Source of the DNA: Sisyra terminalis
Lineage: Eukaryota > Arthropoda > Insecta > Neuroptera > Sisyridae
Direction of reading: 5' to 3'
NCBI GenBank assembly: GCA_958496175.1
Contig: OY292277.1
Coordinates: 42,853,050 to 42,917,049, forward strand
Length of the DNA stretch: 64,000 nucleotides
The position numbers and the translations under genes were made by a program. The notes below the pieces were generated by a model, which was given only the letters and a program-made list of their open reading frames with translations, had not been told where the DNA came from and did no database searches. This document shows positions 11,079-22,865 of this stretch, in pieces. How positions within the stretch are numbered: the stretch's first letter is position 1; every line of letters starts with the position of its first letter.

Positions 11079-14000
11079 GGACTTTTTGAAAAGAGGAATG
11101 AACTATTCCGATTAAAAAACTTTTACCAAGGATAGACAACACCAGAGGTGGATTATCTGTAAGGCTATCTAGGCACGTGTCTTAGACCGAGAGGTTACAA
11201 AGGAAGAACTAGAAAAAATATAAAGGATATTTATTGTTACAAGAAAACATTCTCATCTATTATCACCTTTGTTGGTGATAATTAAAGTAAAATACTTTAG
11301 TGAGTAATTGAATTCTTATGATTTAAAAACACTGAACAAAAACACACTAGAGTATTTCCAATGGCCATAACTTTTAACATTTATTGGTAATGTTAAATGA
11401 TATATTTATAAAAATATTGAATCTTATCATAAATTTTAATAAATCACCGAAAACTAATTATCATACTTTAATTAAATGACTACATCCGTAAATAACTTTC
11501 ACCGTCCAATTAATCACCTAATGAGATGATATTGGAAAAGTGGATTCTTATCCAATCCCCTAAGGTGTTATGAAAAGTACTCTTTTTTGGGTCAGTTTTA
11601 TGTGAAAATTTTTAATTTCTTAAAAAATCGGAACGTTGTTGTAAAAGTGTTTAAAAGGTGGAATTTTGCACTATTGTATGGATAAAAAGCATGATCTTCG
11701 AGAATAAGGAAATTATCTGGATACCTTTGAAATGGATTGTAGAAGAAAAATGAAGAAAATCCATTAGATGTAAAAAAAAACGATTATTTATATCATTTAT
11801 ATTGAAGATGAAAATCTGCAAGTTTCAAAGAATCAAATTTGGGTAAGAACGATTGGAATTTTGGAAAAACTACCCCGAATTCTGTAAGCTTTAAAGATTA
11901 CATCAAGAATAGACAGGCTTGACAAGGCTTTCCTGAAGCACCGAAGTATATAGCAAGTGCAATAATTTTAGTAATATAATTATTCCATGGCATATACATT
12001 ATCCATGCTATCCACTACCGCTAAGGATATGGGGATTTGTTTCCTTAGTTCTGTATAGTATTTAAAGATAAGTTACACAAAAATTGATATTACCTAAGCC
12101 GTAAAAATTAATGAGCAACAAATACTTTTTACAACAAATACGTTTCTTTTACGAAACATGATAGGTAAATGACTTTCATATCAATACGATTTATTTTTGG
12201 TTTTCTATACAAAAAAGAAGAAAAAAAAAGAAATCCAATTAATTTTTACGATCTATAAATTATACTATACACCAATAATAAATAATTTATATTTAGATTT
12301 CCGATGAAAGACGTACAAAATTTATTTTTGGACATTTTATTTCAAACATAGAAAAACGCTGTCAATGCTATTTTCAGAATAAAACACATTATACGATATC
12401 ATTGTAAGATAGTATTTGTATTATTTATCACAAAATGAATTTGATTTATTTTCATTTAAAACTTTCTAATTCATTATTTCACACAAAACATTTTAGATAT
12501 CGAATCTATTGTTCGATTAAATATATTTCATTTCTATCTTAACAAATAGATTGAATGATCAACTTTGATTTTTTTTTAAATGTAAAATTTATGATTTTAC
12601 TTTACTATATGTAGAGGCATCTGTGCCATCTGTATATGTTTGATTTTGCATTTTCTTTAAAGATTTCTTTAATATTTAATACCACCTGAGAATTAATTGA
12701 TCCTATCGATTATTTTCTATATCATTGGAGATCTGATTTCAGGGTTCTAGATATAACCAACTGATAAATCACGATTCAATTTTTTAAGATCTATTTTGTA
12801 CAAATCTTATTGCAATTTTTTCTTGTTGTGTAACAAAGTATAACAATTTATAAGTGATTTATTTCACAATATACTTTTTTTTCAAATCAATTTGTATCGT
12901 AAGCAAAACCATTACTAATCGTTTATAATTATGTAATTTTGCTTTTATGATTTTCAAGTATAAAAAACTTTAATACAATAAAAAAGTAAAAACAGTGATA
13001 TTCATAAGAAAAACAATTTAGATTCTAACAAAAAACATGAAACAATATATGGCTTAAGTCCTTAAAATTGTTTCTATTGTAAACCTTCTAAGGGTTGCCA
13101 AAGGGTTGAGCAAATGCATCATCCAGGAAGTACTTGTTGGGTGATAGAGTATTATTTCCGTTTTAAGAGTTTAATTTTCAAGGGTGGATATTGAATCTGG
13201 ATTACACTTTTAAAATATAATGTCATAAAACTTTTTTTGTATAAAATAAAATTAAATTTTTAGTTAAAATATTAAGAATAATTAGGTAAACCTAATAAAA
13301 TTTATCAAAACAAATACCAGTAAGAATCATAATTGCAATTTTTTAATATTTACAAGAGTTACAAAATTGGAGATAATTGCCAAATTATAATTCAAATTAT
13401 TTGGTAATATTATCCAAAAATTACTAAAGAATAGAATGAAAAATGGTAGAATCCGTAGCGTTAGCCAGTAAAAATTAATAGTTTTTATTATAATGCTTTT
13501 AAATGACTTTTAAGCCATTGATAAGAGAACAAGAACACCAATCGATATTAAAAAAAATATTGTTCATAGTCAAAATAAAGTTCCAACATTTCAAAAAAAA
13601 CATTATTATAATGTAAGCCGATATATGATGATATTAAAATACAATAGTAAATAATAATAAAAAAACGCATTTATTTAAATAGCTTGTGACCATGCGTTAA
13701 TACTAGATTAATATGTACAATTTTAAATCGTCTTTTCAAAAATCTAATCATTCGTCTTAATGACTGATTTTTGTAATCTGATTACGATTTATTTATTTAT
13801 TTAAACATTTATATCGTGTTTAAATAACGATAAAATTATTTTTTTACGTAACAAACCTAGCAATAAGAAAAGTAAATAAATAGGTAATCATTAAGTGTAG
13901 AAGAATAGCATTTAACATCGTTAAAAATCGAACGAGAACAAATCTATACATTGTACATTTGCATCCCATATGTTATTGAATAGTAAAGCTAGACAAATTA

Positions 14001-14984
14001 GTTAGAAATAATTTATTCAATTTCCTTTAAAATGCATTGATTTTGTATTATCTGATTAAAAATGAAATATTTCATGAAAATGGAAATCATAAATTTTTGA
14101 TAGAACGGATATTGTACAAGTGAAATTGTCGTATTCATCGGATGTTAATAATTAGCTTTTAAGTTAGCAAACCTACTTAGTTTATAATACAGAATAACAT
14201 TTTTTTTTTCCGAATTTAAAAAAAAATAAATAAGATAATTAGTGTTTTGAATCAATAGTGAATAGAGAAAAGAAGCTAGCAATTACATTGTAATTATTTT
14301 TTCTTTGTAATCTCAGTCAAAAATTGCTTATTTCACGAATTTTAATAAGCTCATTAAGTTAAACGGTACTGATGGACATATTTTATTGTTTTCTTTTTAT
14401 TCTATAAGTAATTTTAGACTTATACTTTGTAAAAATACAAGTTTTCTAAATGAGAATTTCTATTAAAAGAAAAATATGTTTATAACAGTTTTTGAAAGTA
14501 ATTACTACTTAATTAAATAATCAGTTAAGTTTTGAAAAAAGTATTTTTATAAAAGAGTATCGCTGCAGTAAGTTGAACTTCTTATATCAGGATAAAGAAG
14601 ATAGATGTAGTTATTACTCATGCACATTTGTTGAAAATCCGTACTTTAAAATTTTCACTGCTCCTCCTCTGTTACTAAGGTATTGAATGATGTATTGATT
14701 GATGCTCTATTTTAATAATTTTCTGCAGTCAAAGCCTTCAAAAGAAAAAGAAATTTTCTAAGTACCAATTTTAAATATTAAAATATTCCTTGAAATACTT
14801 ATCTCTAACTTGTTTGCGTCCCTCATTTAGAGTCGTATCATCCTTAGGAACCTTAGGAGTCATATCTTTAAGAAAACGTGCCTTACGGCAGGAAAATCAC
14901 TAAAAAATTATTGCAACTTTTGAAAAATACCATCTCTAGAATTTTTTCAACAAAGTTATTAAGGTTTTTTCTATGATCGTTCTT

Positions 14985-15430
14985 TTATTCCAGAAAATCG
15001 CGATCATCAACAATTTGCGCCATAAGAGCTCTCCGTTGATTACGATTCCGGCCTTTATTTACGGATCCATAAAAGGAAATGTCATTATTTCTGTTTCGAT
15101 TATTACAGTTTTCCTGGTTATTGTTGTATTCGTCGTATATTCCAGGTAGCTATTCTTTTGGATTTTCGAAGAGTCTATCTATTTTGGCTTTGAATGTTTA
15201 CTTTTAAATTAGTTTTTCCCAGAGATCCGGAAATCCATTTGAGAAACTATTTAAGCTCCGGGATTGTTTTGTATTGAAGCTTTCCATGATTCAATTGATA
15301 AAAGCTCATATTGTTTGAAGGATTGTTCTCTTTTGTTCCTGTTTATCTGTTTATCGGGATATATAAATTCCAATATCTTTGGTGAAGATTTATATCACCC
15401 ATGCTCAGTCGCTAAGACCTTGTTTCTTGT
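14985..15430 (-). pseudogene. possible gypsy-type gag relic
   Basis: On the minus strand one frame reads a charged stretch (FKAKIDRLFENPKE) followed by an Asn/Arg-rich run (YDEYNNNQENCNNRNRNND) and then NKGRNRNQRRALMAQIVDD. This is the composition of the nucleocapsid end of insect gypsy-type Gag. It is broken by stops, and no pol, protease or LTR is next to it. The composition argument is weak, so confidence is low. Confidence 0.25.
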
Positions 15431-16662
15431 ACAAGGTACCTCAACATAAAGTTGACATTTGAATAGAAAAGTCTTTAAATTGTGCATTTGCTACCCCCGT
15501 ACATCCTTCATTAAATATAGAACTGAAAAAAATAAAATTCGCTATTATTTTTACACATTTCTCTTATATATTCAATCACTAATTTATTCAAATTTAAACT
15601 ACAATCAAAAGAGTCATTAATTGTTGGAAATTAACAATCAATATCGGTTGTATATTTTGTAAATTCAAACATTTGACAAAGAACACAATGAAAGGTTATT
15701 AACTTTTCTGGTAGATTACAATTAAAGTAGAACAAGTAGTCAAAGTGGAACAAAAGGGATGTTATTTCAATTTATATTTTTTTCCTTTATCTCTTCTTTT
15801 TTTTTGGTGTAATGAATGAGAATTTTAATGAGGATATTAGAATTAATGAATAAATTAAACCAATCATTGAAAACGATTCTGGGTTTAATGTTTCGATAAT
15901 CATAATGACCATCATAAAAAGAGGTTCACGACACTCAATTTTAAAATGAGTTCAAGTGATAAAGGACTTCTTCCCCTTATTTAATCTTTTAAATAAGGAG
16001 ATAATCTTTTAATCTTTAAACAATGTAATCAATCTTGTTCTTTTTCGAAAGTATCATACTTTTTCAATGAAAATTGAATTTCTATTAAATGAGTACTTTA
16101 AAAGGAATAAAACAGTATTGGAAACCAATGGAGTTGATTTTTAATTTCTTCTCTCCCCACCAAAGCCGGGTTAGGCATTAAAAAGTTTATACTTGAAAAT
16201 ATTTGAAAAATGCAAACATTTAAACTATTGATAGTGGTTTTGGAAAAATAAAAAAAAAATGCACTTCCTTCCTCATATTCTCATTATTTCATAAATATTT
16301 TTTAGTGTTTATCCAAACATAGAATTGAATAAGATGCAACTATCTAAAAATAATCGAAATAGCTTTTATAGAAATTCTAGTTGATTTTCTAAGAACATTT
16401 TCTTATGAATATATGCTTGGCTCATACTTTTCAAATATTTCCAAATTTTTCGATAAATTTCTAACATTGTATTTCGAAATTCAAGGAAGTCTTGAAATTT
16501 ACTATAGGTACTTATATTAAAAAATCATAAACATGATTCATCAACTGAATTGCTGAAAAATTCTAAAAGTATGAATTATTATTGTGGAAAATGATTCATA
16601 TTTTATTGCCAAAAGACTAGAACTGTAAGTTTCTATTAAAAATTTGTTGTCATCCATTGTTA

Positions 16663-17712
16663 CAAACCTTATGTTTTTCAAAGGGTTTTTAATCACGCGA
16701 AAATATAATCGGTAAATATCAACTGGCTGTAATAACCACATGCGAACAACCCTTATAGAATGACCCTGCAAATATCGACATTTGCACCCTTTAAATATCC
16801 CCTTAATTTTCCTAAAATCAATACGTATTTATAGTTTTAAAGTGAAACTATAGAAAATGACAAGTTTTTATTTCTGGTTTGGATAAGGAAAAGTTTTTTT
16901 TTCAAGTTTTAAACATGTTTCAAGATGAACCAAGTTGAACTTTAAAGAACTGCTTATAGCAAAACTACCGATTGATTAATTGATTTTGATGTTAAATAAG
17001 AGAAAATTGTTGTTTTTTAATATTCTTTCCTGAATTGGTAGAAAATTGAAAGGAAAAGTTGTAATGTTTTTAATTGATTATACCAAGCGGAAAGGTCAAT
17101 GTTGCAACTGAAGTGAAAACTGAGAAAATTGATTTCTTGAGTACGGTAAGTCGAAGGATAGCATGGATTGCTGAAGGAAGAACATATTTGAGATTTATTA
17201 AATGCTAATCTTCTAAAAAAAGATGAACTTATTGTAATACAAGAAATTTTACCGTTGTACTTTAGTAAATAGTTCGAACATAGCGAAATCTCGTACTATT
17301 AGAAGTCCAAAAGCCAGAACGGAAGTTCAATCCGAATGTCCAATGATCAAATCCACTTTGTCCCAATTTTCATAATTAAATATGGAATTACGAATTGAAT
17401 GCATGTGCAATGGAGGGGGACCCTAGCGAATTGTAAAACTATTGGGGTCATTGAAACAATTAATATTTATGCATTTTAGAGAAAAAAATATTTTGGAAAA
17501 AGTATAACTTTTGGAAGATAATCAACCAGAACAAAAAAAAAATCATTTTTAATACCAAAAATAGCATTTCAAACTTAGCAAATATTCAAAGGGTGCAATT
17601 AGGTAATGTTGATTTTTGCAGGGTCGTTTTATTAGGGTTGTTCACGTGATGTCATTAGCCAGTTGGTGATTTTCCAATTATGTTTTCGCGTGTTTCAAGT
17701 GTTTGGGAAACA
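16663..17712. repeat. Inverted repeat pair with 790 bp spacer
   Basis: The segment 16663-16800 is the diverged reverse complement of 17590-17712. Both carry AAGGGTGCAA, TTTGCAGGGTC, AGGGTTGTTC, AGCCAGTTG and TTTTCGCGTG in the same order when aligned. The arms face each other about 340 bp upstream of the Swip-1 start. It could be a decayed element with long terminal inverted repeats. No transposase was seen between the arms. Confidence 0.65.
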
Positions 17713-18048
17713 TAAATTTAAAAATGACATTTTTTTTTTGCTAAATCGAATTTGCATATCCCGATACATTGAGTGGGTAGCGTATAGGGGACAGCTGAAC
17801 CGAACGAAATAATTCCATATTTAGTTTATGGAGAAGATTGCGGGTAAAAGGGAATGGAACACAAATGTTGGTAAAGTGGGGATATGAGCCCCACACTGTC
17901 AATGGCACAATCGGTCTCTCCAGTAGCTTCGTAAATATACACAGAGTTCGGTCCATGCTCGCACCACTGCGACAATTTTAATCTTTTATCACAAATATTT
18001 TATTTTAAGTATAACAAATACTTATTTTATCCAATTTTTTTAAACAAA

Positions 18049-21000
18049 ATGCCTGCTGACGAGGAACTCAGCTCGGTCCTTAACCGGCGACAACAAATCA
18101 ACGAAGCCCTAGACGAAGGAAAAGACATCAAACCAAAATACAAAGTAGTCAATGTTTACACCGAATTTCAAGAGTTTTCCCGCAGAGAAATCAAACAGTA
18201 CGAAGCAACATTTAACAGGTAACTAATTGCATTTTTCATGCCATTTAACAATTGTTACATAAATTTTCAAATTAGCGCGTAACTTAACGGTATATGACTA
18301 TACTACACTAATATGTTTCAATGCTATTGATTTGCCTCAATGACGTCAGTAGGGTAAAATTTCACTTGGATAGCGCGGTTGAAGGTCTTTTTTTTCGGAG
18401 TATTCGCTACATAAACAGATTTTGATCTCCGCAGTAAGAACTATGTTATTCAAAGACAATAAAGAATTCCAATTCTATCAACAACAAAAAGCGATTTGTT
18501 TATAAATGATTCATTTTCTTGTATTTGTTGATTTAATAATTTCAAATTAGCAATAAAAAGTTGATTCATATCACATGGTATTGGTGAGATACATTCAAGA
18601 ATACCTCACGTACATGTGCGCGTCATACGTGATTACTGATTACTTTCTTTTTCACTTCTGTAAATCTCGTACTATAGAGATAATGTCCCACAGTCCCCTT
18701 CACAATTCCAATTAAGTACGCTTTATATTTTCAGTGTTATCAATAAAAATGATTCATTAATTTAAACATCATGGATTTGTGTTAGATTTTTTATGTATGT
18801 AAGCACTAAGCATGCATGCGTAATAAATTTTCGTTTCGAGCCAGTTACGATTTAGTGTTTACGAATGTTTCACATCAGAGCGCCTTTTGTATGTGGCCGT
18901 TTTTCTTTTTTTAGAATCTCAAAGAAAATACGTAGTCGGTGGTGGTTTTGTTTGAGATTGGGTACTGAGCAGGAGGTCACCTCCACTTGGTTTGCTATGA
19001 AACCGCTTTTAGAACTTTCAGAAAACTGATATACTGATATACAGGAAACTAGCCGATAAATGTTTGTATCAAGTGTCAACCACATCCTCTAATGAGTGCA
19101 TTTAAATGTAAAGAATTAGCATAAGTAGTACTAAACTTTTACAATTTATTATAGGCTGGCGTGATAATTGTGCAAATTTGATGTTGACTTAGGACCTTGT
19201 ACTAAAGGTGGATGATACTAGTGGTGACCCACGAAAAAATTTCGCTGGTCCACCGAGAAATGTAGAATATATTTACGGCTCATGTCCTTTTTAGAATCGT
19301 CAAATCTGGGAACGTTGCATTTTCTACTATTTTTTGTATTTTATTCGCAAATTTTCTGTTAATTAAATTCTAATATTGTCTAATGTTTATCTTTATTATA
19401 TATATAATTCTTCTGTACGTGTGTACAGGGCAGAACTCCTAAACCACTGGACCTATTTTGCTGAAATTTTCTGTATGTATTTAAGTAGGATCCTACATGG
19501 TTTAGGTTCACAATTGGACTATATAAGTAGTGTAGTATCGTAGTGTCTTTTTGAAATATACATATTTTTATACCCTAACAAACTTAATCAATATTGACGC
19601 AGTGGTTAACGTTTTTGCTGTGCATATAAAAAGCATGGGTAACGGTAGGATTATAGCAATTTTTATCAAAACTAAATTGAAAAATGTATATTATGAAATT
19701 AAGTTATAAAAGATGCAAGGGATGCTGCGGATTACAAGGAATTTTTTTTTATTATTTGAAGAACTTTTTTAAGTTTTAAGTTATTTATTTACAGCCATTT
19801 TAGGACAACGTCTGTCGGGTTCACAGTTAGTTTGGTATAATTTTCTCTTTAGTGGCTGAATTTTCATAATATATTCGCAAATTAAATTAAAACAAAGTCG
19901 AAAAAGTAACGTTCAGATACGACGGTTCTTAGAGGGACATGAGCCATACTTACTATAATATACTTAAAAAATATATTAGTGGTTTGCGGGATTTAAATTA
20001 TGAATTTGGTAGTCCGTGAGGTCAAAACACTTGGTGACTGCTGGAAAATACACAATTTTTAATAGTCTATTTTTAGAGATAAAACCACCACAGGCTGAAA
20101 TTCTGTACCTCGAAACAAGAAGAACTAATAATTTGTATAGTTTTGGGATACATGAAAATACTATAGTGTTTTGCTACCTGAATTTCCACTGTTTTATTTC
20201 TGATAGGCTCGATATTTCGATAGCTCTGGTAGGATTAGGGAGCTTGAGTACTGAAGCTCCAGAATCAATGTTTGACTCCAGCTCTGACTCCGGCTTAAAT
20301 TCCGGTAACTTATGTGTATTTTTTTTTTGTCGTAAATCGCCACCATAAATTGGTCCAATTGGACCAATTTAAATGAAATTTTACAGCACGCAGATTTGAC
20401 TAAGTCTATACAGTTCCTAGAAAGTAATTTTAAATTATCCACTCTGTTGTAAACTTAAGATTGATAGGAACTGGAGATAGTATAAACTTTGATGGCTTTA
20501 ACTCTTATCTGCTAAAGCTCTTATTTTAGCCAGCTTCTTTAAAGTCTTTCAACTACACGACTTCGAATTTTGGCTCTCCAGGCCTGAACTCTGGTTATAC
20601 TAGCATTTGAGTATTTTTTTAAATTGCGTTGTTTAAATTAAAAAAAAGGAATTTAACATTTATTGTTTCGAAATACAGAATTTAAGCTTTGCTAAATATA
20701 TAGAATGTATAGCATAAGTCTGGTTTTTAGTTTTAAACAAATTTTTACATACTAACTTAGTTTATTAGATTAATCAGAGTTTTATTTGGGAGAAGGGGGG
20801 CAATTTTTGCTATTTTGGAGAAAATTGGTTCCAAACTTAAAAACCGATAGTCATTTAGTATGTTATACATGTAAAGCTGTGCACAACTTGCATTTAATTC
20901 ATGAATCTTATTCAACAATCTCAAAATTTAGAATTTAGTTCAAATAAAGTATTGGAGCACATTTATTGCTTCCTCTCTATTTTTTTAAACTTTTATTGTT

Positions 21001-22702
21001 ATTTACCGTCGCTTCATAACTACCTAAGTCTTTAGCGACTCTAGGATTAATAAAAAATCGTAAATCGAGAAATATTGAAAGTTTGCTCGATACGAATTTC
21101 GAACCCAATACCTACCAGTTTTGGAGCATCTACCAGTAGGTTGCCTCCTCTCTTTTCCTTCTTGTACGTTTAGAATTCAAGGTATTCCGAACTGATATAC
21201 GACTATTAAACTAATGGCATCTATTAAAGATAATGCAATAACATGAGTCAATAATGGTTGTTTAGGATGCTTGGAATATGGGAAATAATTTCTTGAAAAG
21301 TTTCCTGTTTGTATTGATTTTGGCCAAGAGAGGAGTACACATATTAAGATGTTTAACGACTAGGAAACTTGATAAAAAATTCTGGAAAGTTTAATTTTTT
21401 TCGTAATTTGATTAGTATTTATATTGGAAAAGGTGTAGACGTTATCGTAAATAAGCATATTATGTCAAGAATCTGTACGTTGAATACCTTTAATAGAATA
21501 CATGAAAAACCACAACGTTGTTTGAGGCTACGCTGTTCAAATCTCTAATAATTTTTTATTTGATTTCATAATACGTTTTAAAGAATATGAAATTGATTAC
21601 ATATTGTCTTTTTTCGGTCCTTGTATTCCTCGTATCTAGCATTTATGTCACGTTATAAGAATGCTCAAAAATTTCACTTTTAAATTACCAAAGTGAAATG
21701 TAAGTCGGAATTGCAATAAATATCATTAGATTCAAGTAACATTATAAATGAATTAAAAAACAATTTATTTATGATGGTTTTAATTTCTTTAATTTGTTGT
21801 TTTGTTTTCGCTTAAATGATTTTTAGATTTTCAATTCAAAGCAAGGTTGCTGTAATAGAGTCGAAGACATATTTTATGACTTTAAATATTCTTTACTCCG
21901 TTTTAATTTCTGGAGGCCTCTGTTTCAAGTTCTTATGCACTGCGTCATAGAAGGACAATTTCGTTCCAGGGTTGCTCCTGGTTCCAAGTGGTCAAATCTG
22001 CTACAAAAATAAATCTTAATAAGATTGGGTTTTTATTGGGTTATAGATTATACCTAGCTTATTTCCAGGTGATTCTAAAGAGCTAAAACGGCTACGACTT
22101 TGAGCTGGGTAGTCAAATAAAATATGAGTAGTTTCTTTCCCCTTTTCATGTTTGTCTCAGCATTTAGCAGTGTCCTGGAAGTAGGATTACATTGACCATT
22201 CATTAATTTCACTATCTACTTTTCAGATATGACGAAGGAAAAGATGGTTTTCTCGATTTACCCGAGCTGAAGTTAATGATGGAGAAACTTGGAGCACCCC
22301 AAACACATATCGGTCTCAAGGCAATGATCAGCGAAGTTGACGAGGACAATGATCAACGCATATCGTTCCGCGAATTTCTACTTATCTATCGTAAGGCACG
22401 AGCCGGTGAACTCGAAACCGAATCTGGCCTAGGCCAGCTAGCAAAACTGACCGAAATTGACGTCGAACAAGTGGGTGTCAATGGAGCAAAAACATTTTTC
22501 GAGGCCAAAGTATAAACAATTTAATATTCCATCAATCAAAAAATTAATCACACTAAACATTTATTTTTAGATCAAAGAACTATCAGTCAAAAGTAAATTT
22601 GAAGAGGAAATTCGAATGGAACAAGAGGAACGCAAGCGGGAAGAGGAGGCTCGGGCCACTAAACGAGCAGAATTTTTAGAAAAAGTCGCTAAGTTTAAGT
22701 AA
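18049..22702 (+). CDS. Swip-1: Swiprosin-1 (EFHD2), EF-hand protein
   Basis: Three exons: 18049-18218, 22227-22509 and 22571-22702. GT-AG borders and phases agree and encode 194 residues. After a short N-terminal leader come NVYTEFQEFSRREIKQYE, EF-hand 1 (loop residues 59-70, DEGKDGFLDLPE), EF-hand 2 (loop 95-106, DEDNDQRISFRE), the LIYRKARAGELE linker, GAKTFFEAK and a C-terminal coiled coil rich in Glu, Arg and Lys. This order and wording is that of EFHD1/EFHD2, calcium-dependent F-actin binding proteins of the cytosol and lamellipodia. Human EFHD2 is 240 residues; the difference is a shorter N-terminus. Loop 1 has Gly at position 3, as in the vertebrate protein. The start chosen is the only ATG in the exon in frame with the conserved part. 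Intron 1 (4.0 kb) holds a MITE, a Helitron and a SINE. An AATAAA lies at 22753. Confidence 0.93.
19277..19945 (+). mobile_element. MITE with inverted ends, interrupted by a Helitron (copy 1)
   Basis: Outer ends are inverted: GGCTCATGTCC at 19277 and GGACATGAGCC at 19945. The arms continue inward (TTGCATTTTCTAC against GTCGAAAAAGTAAC). An uninterrupted relative of about 217 bp lies at 38303-38519 in an intron of Clic. The extra length here comes from the insertion at 19390-19830. There is no coding sequence. Confidence 0.7.
19390..19830 (+). mobile_element. Helitron-like element nested in the MITE
   Basis: It starts TCTTTATTATATATATAATT and continues CTTCTGTACGTGTGTACAGG and GGCAGAACTCCTAAACCACT, a start very common in arthropod repeats. 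It ends GGACAACGTCTGTCGGGTTC then ACAGTTAG. It lies between A (19389) and T (19831) with no target duplication. The usual CTAG end is TTAG here, so it has decayed or is a relative. The hairpin segment GACAACGTCTGTC precedes the end. Confidence 0.55.
20979..21141 (-). mobile_element. tRNA-derived SINE, copy 1
   Basis: On the minus strand it has a B-box-like GGGTTCGAAATTC and, upstream, a degenerate A-box region. The T-rich side on the plus strand is its A-rich tail. Flanking repeats TGCTTCCTCTCT (20967-20978) and TGCCTCCTCTCT (21142-21153) differ by one base and form the target duplication. A second copy is at 23387-23555. Confidence 0.75.
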
Positions 22703-22752
22703 TTTTACGCTTTACGTATATCGTAAATAGATTGAGGAAATAAGAAGACTGC

Positions 22753-22758
22753 AATAAA
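22753..22758 (+). terminator. candidate poly(A) signal of Swip-1
   Basis: AATAAA lies 50 nt after the Swip-1 stop codon. The convergent SFT2 gene stops at 22866, so only about 110 bp separates this signal from the opposing stop codon. Confidence 0.5.
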
Positions 22759-22865
22759 TATGATCAAGTTACCCAAATAGAAACAATTGTAAAAAAAAGT
22801 TTAATTATTATAATAATAAAAGAAATTATTTTATAAATTACTGTGTTTATAATATATTTTTTGGT

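Larger units (their letters stand above)
11079..18048. other. Intergenic region upstream of Swip-1
   Basis: No gene was recognised over about 7 kb. Two structures are noted. A possible retroelement gag relic lies on the minus strand at about 14985-15430. An inverted repeat pair lies at 16663-16800 and 17590-17712. The promoter and 5' UTR of Swip-1 should lie near the right end. The DNA at about 17740-17970 is richer in G and C than its surroundings (it contains CGCACCACTGCG) and is the best place for it. Confidence 0.45.

Noticed and set aside
17741..17956. 71-codon minus-strand frame upstream of Swip-1
   Set aside because: No domain; lies in the probable promoter or 5' UTR region of Swip-1 on the other strand.
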